Assembly (NCBI GenBank): GCA_035566015.1
Contig: DATMRS010000010.1
Span: forward strand, 1-37,903
Source: DATMRS01 sp035566015
GTDB lineage: Bacteria > Pseudomonadota > Alphaproteobacteria > Sphingomonadales > Sphingomonadaceae
Length of the DNA: 37,903 bases
Direction: 5' to 3'
Positions 7,994 through 16,417 of the stretch are shown piece by piece. Position 1 is the stretch's first letter, and every line of letters starts with the position of its first letter. The translations under genes and the position numbers were made by a program. The notes under the pieces are model-generated. The model had not been told where the DNA came from and ran no database searches. It saw only the letters and a list, made by a program, of their open reading frames with translations.

Positions 7994-10900
7994 TCGCGCG
8001 GCGCCCCTCATCCGCCTCGAAGGCACGCAGAAGCTGGCGTCCGATCCCGAGGCGCTGATCTGGCTGTCTGCCTCGGCCGGCACCGGCAAGACGCAGGTGT
8101 TGAGCTCGCGGGTGCTGCGGCTCCTGCTCCACGGCGCGCGGCCCGAAACGATTCTCTGCCTCACCTTCACGCGCGCGGGCGCGGCCGAGATGGCGAACCG
8201 CATCCAGGCGACGCTCGCGCGCTGGGTACGGCTCAAGAGCGCGGACCTCGGTGCGCAGCTCGTCGCGTTGGGCGAGGCGCCGACGCCCGAGAATATCGCC
8301 TTCGCCCGCACGCTCTTTGCAGAGGTGCTCGATTCACCGGGCGGCGGATTGCGCATCCTGACGATCCACGCCTTCTGCCAGACATTGCTCGCCGGCTTTC
8401 CCGCCGAGGCGGGGCTCGCGCCGGGTTTCCGCCCGCTCGAAGGGCGGGAGGAGGCGGCGCTGGCGCGGCGCACGCTGGCCGAATTGCTCGACGGGGCGGA
8501 GCGGGGCGGCGACCTCGGCCTGATCGCGGCGGTCGAGACGCTGAGCCGCCGCCTCGGCGAGGATGGCGCGGAGCGTTATCTGATGCGCTGCGCCCGCGAT
8601 CCCGAGGCGATGGAGGCGCTCGGCCCCGGCATCGACGCGCGGGTGCGACGCGCGCTGGACGTACCGGCGGAGGATGTCGAGGCGGCGATTACCGCGGCTT
8701 GCGCGGATGCCGCGTTCGATATCGCCTCGCTCCATGCGATTTCCGCCGCCAATGCCGCCTGGGGGACGCAGACGGGGCTTTCCGCCGCCGATCGCTGCGC
8801 GGCTTTCCTTGCGGCGACACCCGCCGGGCGCGCGGCGATGCTCGACGATCTGGCCGGCGTGGTGCTGACCGCGAAGGGCGAGCCGCGCGCGGTGAAGCCC
8901 AAGCTGCTTGCGGCCGAACCCGATTATGAAAGCCATGCGGCGCGGCTGGCGACGGCGTGCACCGGCCTGCTCGATCTTCGCCGGCGTGCCGGGCTCGCGC
9001 GGCTGCTTTCCGCCGGGCTGCGCGCGGGGCAGGCTTATGCGCGCGCTTATGCCGATGCCAAGCGGGCGGCGGGCGTCCTCGATTTCGACGATCTCATCCG
9101 CCACACCGCGCATCTTCTCGACACGCCCGGCATGGGCGACTGGGTGCGCTACAAGCTCGACCGCTCGACCGATCATATCCTCGTCGACGAGGCGCAGGAC
9201 ACGAATATCCGGCAATGGACGATCATCGCCTCGCTCGCCTCCGAATTCTTCGCGGGCGAGGGCGCGCGGGGCGGGGCGGTCCGTACCCTCTTCACCGTCG
9301 GCGATTTCAAGCAGGCGATCTTCGGCTTCCAGGGCACCGATCCGCGTGCCTTCCTGGCCGCCGGGCTGGGTTTCACCCGGCGGGCGGAGGAGGCCGAGCG
9401 GACGATGCACCGCCTGTCGCTCGACCGCTCCTTCCGTTCCTGCCCGCCCGTCCTCGAACTGGTGGACGGCCTGATCGCGGAGCTTGGGGCGGAGCGCCTC
9501 GGGCTGGATGAAGGGGTGAACCCGCATGTCAGCGCCAAGGCGCATCTGCCGGGGTGCGTGACGCTTTGGCGGCCGATCGCGGCCGGCGTCGGCGCGGACG
9601 ATGACGAGGATGCCGAGGAAGGCTGGATCGACGACGCCACCCGCGCCTTCGCGACGCGGCTTGCCCGCCAGATACGCGAATGGCTCGACGATCCCTTTCT
9701 CGTCGCGGGCAAGGGAAGGCCGCTCAGGCCCGAGGACATCATGATCCTCGTCCGCCGCCGGGGCGAGCTGGCCTCGCTGCTGGTGGCGCGGCTGCATGAG
9801 GAGGGGGTGCCCGTGGCGGGCGTCGATCGGCTGCGCCTCACCGCGCCGCTGGCGGTACGCGACCTGCTGGCCGCGATCCGCTTCGCGCTCCAGCCCGACG
9901 ATGACCTGAGCCTGGCGAGCCTGCTCGTCTCGCCCTTGTTCGGCCTGTCGCAGGACGATCTCTATCGGGTGGGCTTCGGGCGCAAGGCGAGCCTGTGGAC
10001 GGCGCTCCGCCAGTCGCCGGACTTCGCGGATGCGGCGGCGGCGCTGGGCGCGATCCTCGCGCGGGCGGACTTCACCACGCCCTATCCCTTCCTGGAGGCG
10101 ATCCTCACCGGCCCGCTTCAGGGGCGGCGCAAGCTGATCGCGCGGCTTGGCGAGGAAGCGCGCGATCCGATCGAGGAATTGCTGAACGCCGCGCTCCAGT
10201 TCGAAAGCAGCGAGACGCCCTCGCTCCAGCGCTTCCTCGACTGGTTCGATCGCGGCGAGGTGGAGATTACACGCGACGCCTCCGCGCCGCTCGACGCCGT
10301 CCGGGTGATGACGGTGCATGGCGCGAAGGGCTTGCAGGCACCCGTCGTGATCCTCGCCGACGCGACGGGCGATCCCGACAACAGCCGGCTGGGCGCGCTC
10401 GACTGGACGATCGAGGAGGGGGTGAGCGTGCCCGTCTTCCGCCCGCGCAAGGAGGAATTGTCGGGCAGCCTCGCCGACGATCTCGCCCGCACCGAGGAGA
10501 AGGAGCGCGCCGAGCATTGGCGGCTGCTCTATGTCGCGGCGACCCGTGCCGAAGAGCGGCTGATCGTCGGCGGCGCACTGGGGCCGCGCGCGAAAGGCGA
10601 GCCCGCGCCCGATAGCTGGTATCAGGTGATAGACCGGGCGATGGGGACGCTCGGCACCGAATGGGAGGAGGACCCCCTCTGGTCCGGCGCGCGCCATCAT
10701 CGCGGCAAGGCGGCGGTGGCGGCCCGCCCCGCGGCGTTGCGTGCGCCTGCCGCGCCGCTGCCTCCGCCGCTTTTGCCCGACTGGCTGTCGCGCGCCGCGC
10801 CCAGGGAAGCGCGTCCGCCACGTCCGCTAAGGCCCTCGCAACTGGGGGTCGATATGGTCGCAGACCCGCCGCCGTCGCCCGCGATGCTCGACGCCGCCCG

Positions 10901-11423
10901 GCGCGGGACGCTGCTCCATGCGCTGTTCGAGCGCCTGCCCGGCCTGCCGCCCGAGGCGCGCGAGAGCGCGGCGCTGCGATGGCTGGAACAGGCGGCGGGC
11001 GTCGCCGATCCTGGTTTGCGCGCCGAACTGGCGAAGGCCGCCTGCGCGATCATCGCCGACCCGCGCTTCGCCGATCTGTTCGGCCCCGATTCGCTCGCCG
11101 AGGCGCCGATCGCGGCGGTCGTGGAGGAGGAAGTGGTCGCCGGCACGGTCGACCGGCTGCTCGTCACCGACGCGCTGATCCGCGTCGTCGATTTCAAGAC
11201 GGGCCGGCGGGTGCCGGCGGGGCTGGAGGCGGTGCCCGAACACCATATCCGCCAGATGGCGGCCTATGTCGCGGCGCTTGAGGTGATCTTTCCCGGCCGC
11301 GCGATCGAGGCCGCCTTGCTCTATACGGCCGGCCCCCGCCTCATCGCGCTTCCGCCCGATCTGATCGCGCGCTGGAAGCGGGACTTGTCAGGCCAGCAGC
11401 AAATCCTGCCCCTCGCCCGTTGA
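7980..11423 (+). CDS. addA: Double-strand break repair helicase-nuclease AddA
   Basis: A 1147-residue UvrD/Rep-family superfamily 1 helicase with a C-terminal RecB-like nuclease. Walker A is ASAGTGKT at residues 31-38, followed by LTFTRAGAAEMANRI (motif Ia). Walker B is LVDEAQD with Asp403 and Glu404. Motif III-like GDFKQAIFGFQGTDP, VMTVHGAKGLQAPVV (motif V) and YVAATRAEERLIV (motif VI) follow. The nuclease contributes AGTVDRLL and VVDFKTG (Asp1071, Lys1073). It pairs with AddB, whose gene it overlaps. Length and motif order fit the alphaproteobacterial AddA family. Confidence 0.95.
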   Translation: MAVADRAAPLIRLEGTQKLASDPEALIWLSASAGTGKTQVLSSRVLRLLLHGARPETILCLTFTRAGAAEMANRIQATLARWVRLKSADLGAQLVALGEAPTPENIAFARTLFAEVLDSPGGGLRILTIHAFCQTLLAGFPAEAGLAPGFRPLEGREEAALARRTLAELLDGAERGGDLGLIAAVETLSRRLGEDGAERYLMRCARDPEAMEALGPGIDARVRRALDVPAEDVEAAITAACADAAFDIASLHAISAANAAWGTQTGLSAADRCAAFLAATPAGRAAMLDDLAGVVLTAKGEPRAVKPKLLAAEPDYESHAARLATACTGLLDLRRRAGLARLLSAGLRAGQAYARAYADAKRAAGVLDFDDLIRHTAHLLDTPGMGDWVRYKLDRSTDHILVDEAQDTNIRQWTIIASLASEFFAGEGARGGAVRTLFTVGDFKQAIFGFQGTDPRAFLAAGLGFTRRAEEAERTMHRLSLDRSFRSCPPVLELVDGLIAELGAERLGLDEGVNPHVSAKAHLPGCVTLWRPIAAGVGADDDEDAEEGWIDDATRAFATRLARQIREWLDDPFLVAGKGRPLRPEDIMILVRRRGELASLLVARLHEEGVPVAGVDRLRLTAPLAVRDLLAAIRFALQPDDDLSLASLLVSPLFGLSQDDLYRVGFGRKASLWTALRQSPDFADAAAALGAILARADFTTPYPFLEAILTGPLQGRRKLIARLGEEARDPIEELLNAALQFESSETPSLQRFLDWFDRGEVEITRDASAPLDAVRVMTVHGAKGLQAPVVILADATGDPDNSRLGALDWTIEEGVSVPVFRPRKEELSGSLADDLARTEEKERAEHWRLLYVAATRAEERLIVGGALGPRAKGEPAPDSWYQVIDRAMGTLGTEWEEDPLWSGARHHRGKAAVAARPAALRAPAAPLPPPLLPDWLSRAAPREARPPRPLRPSQLGVDMVADPPPSPAMLDAARRGTLLHALFERLPGLPPEARESAALRWLEQAAGVADPGLRAELAKAACAIIADPRFADLFGPDSLAEAPIAAVVEEEVVAGTVDRLLVTDALIRVVDFKTGRRVPAGLEAVPEHHIRQMAAYVAALEVIFPGRAIEAALLYTAGPRLIALPPDLIARWKRDLSGQQQILPLAR

Positions 11424-11473
11424 GGTGGAGCGGAACGCCGCCTACATCGGGGATAAACCAAAGGAGTCAGTTC

Positions 11474-11794
11474 ATGGCGACCAAGACCGTTACCGACACC
11501 AGCTTCCAGAATGACGTGCTCTCCGCCACCGGCCCGGTGGTGGTCGATTTCTGGGCGGAATGGTGCGGCCCGTGCCGTTCGATCGGCCCGGCGCTGGAAG
11601 AGATTGCCGAGGAGCTTGACGGCAAGGTGACGATCGCCAAGCTCAACATCGACGAGAATCCCGACGCCCCCAGCCAATATGGCGTGCGCGGCATCCCCAC
11701 GATGATCCTGTTCAAGGGCGGCGTCCCGGCCGCGACGCAGGTCGGCGCCGCGCCCAAGAGCCACCTCAAGCGCTGGATCGAAGGCGCGCTCTGA
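11474..11794 (+). CDS. trxA: Thioredoxin
   Basis: A 106-residue thioredoxin with the active site WCGPC (Cys31, Cys34) and the cis-proline loop GIPTM. It reduces cytosolic protein disulfides using electrons from thioredoxin reductase. The ATG at 11474 is preceded by AAGGAG at 11461-11466, seven bases away, which decides this start over an upstream in-frame codon at 11420. The gene lies 50 bp downstream of addA, an arrangement seen in many alphaproteobacteria. Confidence 0.96.
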   Translation: MATKTVTDTSFQNDVLSATGPVVVDFWAEWCGPCRSIGPALEEIAEELDGKVTIAKLNIDENPDAPSQYGVRGIPTMILFKGGVPAATQVGAAPKSHLKRWIEGAL

Positions 11795-11825
11795 GGGCAG
11801 GCAGCGCGGGGAATCCCTCCTATCG

Positions 11826-11908
11826 TTCCCGCGCGGGCGGGAATCCATAAGCACTGTCGGTATGACAGGCCCGAATGCTGCGTTTATGGATTCCCGCCCG
11901 CGCGGGAA
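11826..11908. repeat. Composite REP-like inverted-repeat element 2
   Basis: Two 25-bp arms, 11826-11850 and 11884-11908, are exact reverse complements separated by 33 bp. Each arm is itself a near-palindrome with core CCCGCGCGGGCGGG. The element fills most of the gap between convergent trxA and argJ and could end transcription from both sides. The interior begins GCACTGTCGGT, shared with the element at 21115-21210 read in reverse. Confidence 0.85.
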
Positions 11909-11926
11909 GGACGCGTTACGGCTGTT

Positions 11927-13153
11927 TCAGCTGCGATAATCCGCATTGATCGAAATGTAGCCATGGGTCAGGTCGCACGTCCATACGGTCGCGCGGCCTG
12001 AGCCGAGGCCGAGGTCCACGCCGATCTCGATCTCGCCACCCTTGAGATGCGCCGCGACCGGCGCCTCGTCATAACCTTCGACCGCAAGCCCTTCGCGCGC
12101 CACCTGCGTCGCGCCGAAGCGGATCGAGAGCTTGTCGCGCTCGGCCGGTTCGCCCGCCTTGCCGACGGCCATCACGACCCGGCCCCAATTGGCGTCCTCG
12201 CCTGCGATCGCGGTCTTCACCAGCGGCGAATTGGCGATGGACAGCGCCACCTTGCGCGCGCTTTCGTCCGAAACCGCACCCTCTACATCGACGGTGATGA
12301 ACTTGCTCGCGCCTTCGCCGTCGCGGACGACGAGGTGAGCGAGCCGGGTGCACAGGTCGGTCAGCGCGGCCTGGAAGGCATCCGCCCCCGGATCGTCGAA
12401 GGAGGAGAGGGGGGCGTTGCCCGCCTTGCCCGTCGCGAAAGCGAGCACGGTATCCGAAGTTGACGTATCGCCGTCCACCGTGATGCAGGAGAAGCTTTTC
12501 GCATTCGCGGCTTCCAGCATCGTCTGGAGGAAGCCGGGCGCGACCGCCGCATCGGTGAAGAGGAAGCCGAGCATCGTCGCCATATCCGGCGCGATCATGC
12601 CCGATCCCTTGATGATGCCGACGATCGGCACCGTCCGCCCGCCGACCACCGCATGCGTGACGGCGGCCTTGGCGAAGGTGTCGGTAGTCATGATTGTCCG
12701 GGCGGCCTCCTCCCAGTTCGCGGCCGGCGCGGCGAGGACGGCATCAAGCCCGGCTTCGGCCTTGTCGATGGGCAGCGGCACGCCGATCACCCCCGTCGAG
12801 GCGACGAATATGTCGGACGGCGCGCAGCCCAGCGCGCCCGCCACCCTGGCGGCGATCGCCTCCACCGCCGCGCGGCCCCTGTGGCCGGTAAAGGCGTTCG
12901 AATTGCCCGCATTGACGACCAGCGCCCGCGCGCGGCCGAGCGGCAGAGCGGCGCGGCACCATTCGACCTCGGGCGAGGGACAGAGGCTTTTCGTCGTCAC
13001 GCCCGCGACGGCGGTTCCCTCGTCCAGCGCCGCAAGCGTGAGATCGCAGCGATCCCACGCCTTGTAATGCGCGCGCGCGACGGCAAGCCGGACGCCGGCA
13101 ACATCGGGCAGGCCGGGAAAAGAGGCAGGCGCGAGAGGCGAGATATCGGTCAT
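11927..13153 (-). CDS. argJ: Bifunctional glutamate N-acetyltransferase / amino-acid acetyltransferase ArgJ
   Basis: A 408-residue ornithine acetyltransferase, which recycles the acetyl group from N-acetylornithine to glutamate in arginine synthesis and may also use acetyl-CoA. The self-cleavage motif KGSGMIAPDMATMLGF is intact, with Thr193 as the new N-terminal nucleophile of the beta chain after autocleavage. NAGNSNAFTG (oxyanion/substrate region) and the late VVRDGEGASKFITVDVEG segment are also present. The ATG at 13153 (minus strand) follows GGAG about ten bases upstream; the longer frame to 13246 has no comparable support and exceeds family length. It is divergent from secA and convergent with trxA. 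Confidence 0.94.
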   Translation of the reverse strand: MTDISPLAPASFPGLPDVAGVRLAVARAHYKAWDRCDLTLAALDEGTAVAGVTTKSLCPSPEVEWCRAALPLGRARALVVNAGNSNAFTGHRGRAAVEAIAARVAGALGCAPSDIFVASTGVIGVPLPIDKAEAGLDAVLAAPAANWEEAARTIMTTDTFAKAAVTHAVVGGRTVPIVGIIKGSGMIAPDMATMLGFLFTDAAVAPGFLQTMLEAANAKSFSCITVDGDTSTSDTVLAFATGKAGNAPLSSFDDPGADAFQAALTDLCTRLAHLVVRDGEGASKFITVDVEGAVSDESARKVALSIANSPLVKTAIAGEDANWGRVVMAVGKAGEPAERDKLSIRFGATQVAREGLAVEGYDEAPVAAHLKGGEIEIGVDLGLGSGRATVWTCDLTHGYISINADYRS

Positions 13154-13224
13154 AAGGCATGTGCTCCAGTCGGGCCGCCCTATAAGGCCATGCGGCGGCG
13201 AGCGGAACGGCTTTGCCGTTCGAA

Positions 13225-13253
13225 TTGACGTAGTCTTCCTCGCCACCTATCTC
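13225..13253 (+). promoter_or_regulatory. Candidate secA promoter
   Basis: TTGACG at 13225-13230 and TATCTC at 13248-13253 are separated by 17 bp, a good housekeeping-sigma spacing, and lie 60 bp upstream of the secA ATG in the argJ/secA divergent gap. The -35 box is strong and the -10 box is moderate. No experimental start is known to me. Confidence 0.45.
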
Positions 13254-13313
13254 GCCGGCACATAGAGGCGGGCCGGATCATGCCGTCCAGCCGTTTTTTT
13301 GCAGGGAATGCTT

Positions 13314-16055
13314 ATGCTCGGCGGCATCGCCAAGGCCATCTTCGGTTCGTCGAACGACCGCTACGTCAAGGCGATGCGGCCCACGGTCGAAAAGATCAAC
13401 GGCCTCGAACCGACCTATGTGGCGATGTCCGAGGAGGAATTGCGCAACCAGACCACGGTTCTGCGCGCCCGCCTCGACAATGGCGAGACGCTGGACGATG
13501 TGCTGCCCGAGGCGTTCGCCACGGTGCGCGAGGCGGCGAAGCGCGTTTTCGGCCAGCGTCATTATGACGTGCAGCTTATCGGCGGCATCGTCCTCCATCG
13601 CGGCGAGATCGCCGAGATGCGTACCGGCGAGGGCAAGACGCTGGTGGCGACGCTCGCCACCTATCTCAACGCGCTGAACGGCAAGGGTGTCCACGTCGTC
13701 ACCGTGAACGACTATCTGGCGCGGCGCGATGCCGAGTGGATGGGACAGGTCTATCGCTATCTCGGCATGTCGGTGGGCGTCATCGTCCCGAATCTCACCG
13801 ACCAGCAGCGACGCGACGCCTATGCGGCCGACATCACCTACGGCACGAACAACGAGTTCGGTTTCGATTATCTGCGCGACAATATGAAATATGAGCGCAG
13901 CCAGATGGTGCAGCGCCCCTTCGCCTACGCGATCGTCGACGAGGTTGATTCGATCCTGATCGACGAGGCGCGCACGCCGCTCATCATCTCGGGGCCGACC
14001 GACGACAAGTCCGAGCTGTACAAGAGCGTCGACGCGATCGTGAAGCAGGTGGTGCCCGACGATTATGAGCTGGACGAGAAGCAGAAGACCGTCGTCCTGA
14101 CCGAGGACGGCACCGAGAAGATGGAGCGCGCGCTGGAGGCCGCCGGCCTGCTGGAGGGCGCGAACCTCTATGATTTCGAGAATACGCAGGTGGTGCACCA
14201 CCTCAACCAGGCGCTGCGCGCGAACGTGATCTTCAAGCGCGACATCGATTATATCGTGAAGGGCGGCAAGGTCGTCATCATCGACGAGTTCACCGGCCGC
14301 ATGATGGATGGCCGGCGCTGGTCCGACGGGCTGCATCAGGCTGTCGAGGCCAAGGAAGGCGTCAATATCGAGCCGGAGAACCAGACGCTCGCCTCGATCA
14401 CCTTCCAGAATTATTTCCGCATGTATCCCAAGCTGGGCGGGATGACGGGCACGGCGGCGACCGAGGCGCCCGAATTCTACCAGATTTACAAGATGAACGT
14501 CGTCACGATTCCGACGAACCTGCCCATCCAGCGGATCGACGAGGACGATCAATTCTACAAGAACATGCAGGACAAGTTCCAGGCGATCGCCAAGGCGATC
14601 GGCGAGAAGGCGGGGACAGGGCAGCCGGTGCTGGTCGGCACCGTATCGATCGAGAAATCGGAGCTGCTTTCCGAATTCCTGCGCAAGGAAGGCGTCAGGC
14701 ATGAGGTGCTGAACGCACGCCATCACGAGAATGAGTCGCGGATCGTGGCGCAGGCCGGGCGCTGGGGCGCGGTGACGATCGCCACCAACATGGCGGGTCG
14801 CGGCACCGACATCCAGCTGGGCGGCAACCTGGAGATGCGGATCGAGGACGAGCTGGCCGAAATGCCCGAAGGCCCGGAGCGCGAGGCCGCGATCGAGCGG
14901 ATCAGGCAGGAAATCGCCGAGGAGAAGGAGCGGGTGCTCGCCGCCGGCGGCCTGTTCGTGCTCGGCACCGAGCGGCATGAGAGCCGCCGCATCGACAATC
15001 AGCTGCGCGGCCGTTCGGGCCGGCAGGGCGATCCGGGCCTCAGCCGCTTCTATCTGTCGCTCGACGACGATTTGCTGCGTATCTTCGGCCCGCAGACGAT
15101 GTTCGCCAAGATGATGAACAAGAATCTGGCGGATGGCGAGGCGATCGTCTCCCCCTGGATATCGAAGGCGATCGAGACGGCGCAGAAGAAGGTCGAGGCG
15201 CGCAACTACGAAATCCGCAAGCAGGTCGTCGAATATGACGACGTGATGAACGATCAGCGCAAGGTGATCTACGAGCAGCGCGACAGCATCATGGATGCCG
15301 AGCAGATTGACGATGTCGTCGCCGACATGCGCGCCGAGACGGTGAACTCGATCGTCGCCGCGGCCTGCCCGCCGAACAGCTATCCCGAACAGTGGAAGGT
15401 CGAGCTGCTGAAGGAATCGGCGCAGGGGCTGCTGGCGCTCGATCTGCCGATCGAGGAATGGATGGAGGAGGACGGCCTCGATCCCGAGGCGCTGGAGGAG
15501 CGCATCCAGGCCGCGTCCGATGCGCTGATCGCGGGCAAGATCGCCGAGATTTCCGAGGAGACGTGGCTGTCGATCGAAAAGAGCGTGCTGCTCCAGTCGC
15601 TCGATCATCACTGGAAGGAGCATCTGTCCACGCTCGATGCCCTGCGCCAGGTGGTGCATCTGCGCGCTTATGCGCAGAAGACGCCGATCAACGAATATAA
15701 GCAGGAGGCGTTCGCGCTTTTCGAGCGCATGCTCTCCGCGATCCGCGAAGACGTGACGCGGCTGCTGTCGCACGCGCAGTTCATGGCGCAGCCGCCCGAA
15801 CTGCCGCCGATGCCCGATTTCGTGACCACCCATATCGATCCGCTGACCGGCGAGGACGATACGAACGATTTCGACGCCGCCTCGCTGGGGCTGGTGACGA
15901 CGCGCGTGGCGCCCCTGATGTTCGGCGATGCCGGCGCGGCGCTCGTCGAGGATCTGGATGACGATCCGGCGAGCTGGGAGGGCAAAGTAAGCCGCAACGC
16001 GCCATGCCCCTGCGGTTCGGGCAAGAAATACAAGCATTGCCACGGCGCGCTCTGA
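13314..16055 (+). CDS. secA: Preprotein translocase ATPase SecA
   Basis: A 913-residue motor that drives unfolded preproteins through SecYEG. Walker A is MRTGEGKT with Lys108, and Walker B/DEAD-like motif is DEVDSILIDEART. The preprotein cross-linking domain, the second nucleotide-binding fold (NMAGRGTDIQLGG) and the helical scaffold follow in order. The C-terminus keeps the zinc/SecB-binding tail NAPCPCGSGKKYKHCHG. I chose the ATG at 13314 (MLGGIAKAIFG, the family N-terminus) because AGGGA sits at 13303-13307; ATG 13308 and TTG 13299 are in-frame alternatives. Confidence 0.96.
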   Translation: MLGGIAKAIFGSSNDRYVKAMRPTVEKINGLEPTYVAMSEEELRNQTTVLRARLDNGETLDDVLPEAFATVREAAKRVFGQRHYDVQLIGGIVLHRGEIAEMRTGEGKTLVATLATYLNALNGKGVHVVTVNDYLARRDAEWMGQVYRYLGMSVGVIVPNLTDQQRRDAYAADITYGTNNEFGFDYLRDNMKYERSQMVQRPFAYAIVDEVDSILIDEARTPLIISGPTDDKSELYKSVDAIVKQVVPDDYELDEKQKTVVLTEDGTEKMERALEAAGLLEGANLYDFENTQVVHHLNQALRANVIFKRDIDYIVKGGKVVIIDEFTGRMMDGRRWSDGLHQAVEAKEGVNIEPENQTLASITFQNYFRMYPKLGGMTGTAATEAPEFYQIYKMNVVTIPTNLPIQRIDEDDQFYKNMQDKFQAIAKAIGEKAGTGQPVLVGTVSIEKSELLSEFLRKEGVRHEVLNARHHENESRIVAQAGRWGAVTIATNMAGRGTDIQLGGNLEMRIEDELAEMPEGPEREAAIERIRQEIAEEKERVLAAGGLFVLGTERHESRRIDNQLRGRSGRQGDPGLSRFYLSLDDDLLRIFGPQTMFAKMMNKNLADGEAIVSPWISKAIETAQKKVEARNYEIRKQVVEYDDVMNDQRKVIYEQRDSIMDAEQIDDVVADMRAETVNSIVAAACPPNSYPEQWKVELLKESAQGLLALDLPIEEWMEEDGLDPEALEERIQAASDALIAGKIAEISEETWLSIEKSVLLQSLDHHWKEHLSTLDALRQVVHLRAYAQKTPINEYKQEAFALFERMLSAIREDVTRLLSHAQFMAQPPELPPMPDFVTTHIDPLTGEDDTNDFDAASLGLVTTRVAPLMFGDAGAALVEDLDDDPASWEGKVSRNAPCPCGSGKKYKHCHGAL

Positions 16056-16140
16056 CGCGATCCATTGCGCGGGAGGATCGGCAGTTGCGCTTTCTGCAAT
16101 CGCGCTTCACTTCTTCGCACTTGCACAATTGATATATCAA

Positions 16141-16218
16141 GCGCAAAAAGCTCCTGCCTTTCAGGCATCCTCTCCTAAAAACTTTCCGGGCTGGCCCTTC
16201 GGGACCAGCCCTTTTTTT
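16141..16218 (+). ncRNA. Candidate small RNA with exposed CUCCU motifs and intrinsic terminator
   Basis: The 362-bp gap between secA and aroG has no protein gene. About 75 nt of it look like a trans-acting sRNA. A TATATC -10-like box (16133-16138) lies inside the 12-bp palindrome TTGATATATCAA (16129-16140). Next come a small hairpin TGCCT-TTC-AGGCA (16155-16167) flanked by CTCCT (16151-16155) and CCTCTCCT (16169-16176), an A-rich linker and a strong terminator. Single-stranded CUCCU motifs next to a hairpin resemble alphaproteobacterial sRNAs that mask Shine-Dalgarno sites. It could instead be only the secA 3' UTR and terminator. The exact 5' end is a guess. Confidence 0.42.
16188..16218 (+). 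terminator. Strong Rho-independent terminator downstream of secA
   Basis: GGGCTGG (16188-16194) pairs with CCAGCCC (16205-16211) around a CCC-TTC-GGG apex that can form a UUCG-like tetraloop. It is followed at once by seven T (16212-16218). It ends secA transcripts and/or the candidate small RNA. Confidence 0.88.
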
Positions 16219-16238
16219 GCGCGCGCGAGTGTCCCACG

Positions 16239-16330
16239 CCGTCACCCGGCAGAAGCCGGCCATGGATTCGGCTTTCTTCTTTAAGGATAGACTCGCCGTC
16301 CCCTGGATTCCGGCTTTCGCCGGAATGACG
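16239..16330. repeat. Composite REP-like inverted-repeat element 3
   Basis: The left palindrome starts CCGTCACCCGGC and folds through AGAA. The right one, 16307-16326, pairs ATTCCGGC with GCCGGAAT around TTTC and ends TGACG. The ends match the elements at 148, 21115 and 26709, with a different interior. It lies between the secA-side terminator and the terminator of the convergent aroG. Confidence 0.7.
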
Positions 16331-16365
16331 AAGCGACATGTGAGGTTCGCCGGAACGGAGCCCAC

Positions 16366-16398
16366 AAAAAAACGGCTCCGCCGTTTCTGGCGGAGCCG
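16366..16398 (-). terminator. Rho-independent terminator of aroG
   Basis: Read on the minus strand, CGGCTCCGCC (16398-16389) pairs perfectly with GGCGGAGCCG (16382-16373) around a six-base AGAAAC loop. Seven T follow (the A-run 16366-16372 on the plus strand). It lies 19 bp past the aroG stop. Confidence 0.92.
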
Positions 16399-16417
16399 GA
16401 GCCCGTGTCTTACGGAA

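Noticed and set aside
5015..8473. Very long antisense open frame (1152 codons) opposite addB and addA
   Set aside because: It runs opposite two well-supported repair genes, is rich in Arg and Ala with no recognisable motif, and arises from strong GC bias at third codon positions, which removes stops from the opposite frame.
8334..10700. Antisense open frame of 788 codons opposite addA
   Set aside because: The same low-complexity Arg/Ala/Gly composition, no family motif and no ribosome site. The helicase motifs on the plus strand are complete.
13278..16043. Antisense open frame of 921 codons opposite secA
   Set aside because: SecA is unambiguous over its whole length. The mirror frame is His/Asp/Leu-rich and has no domain signature.
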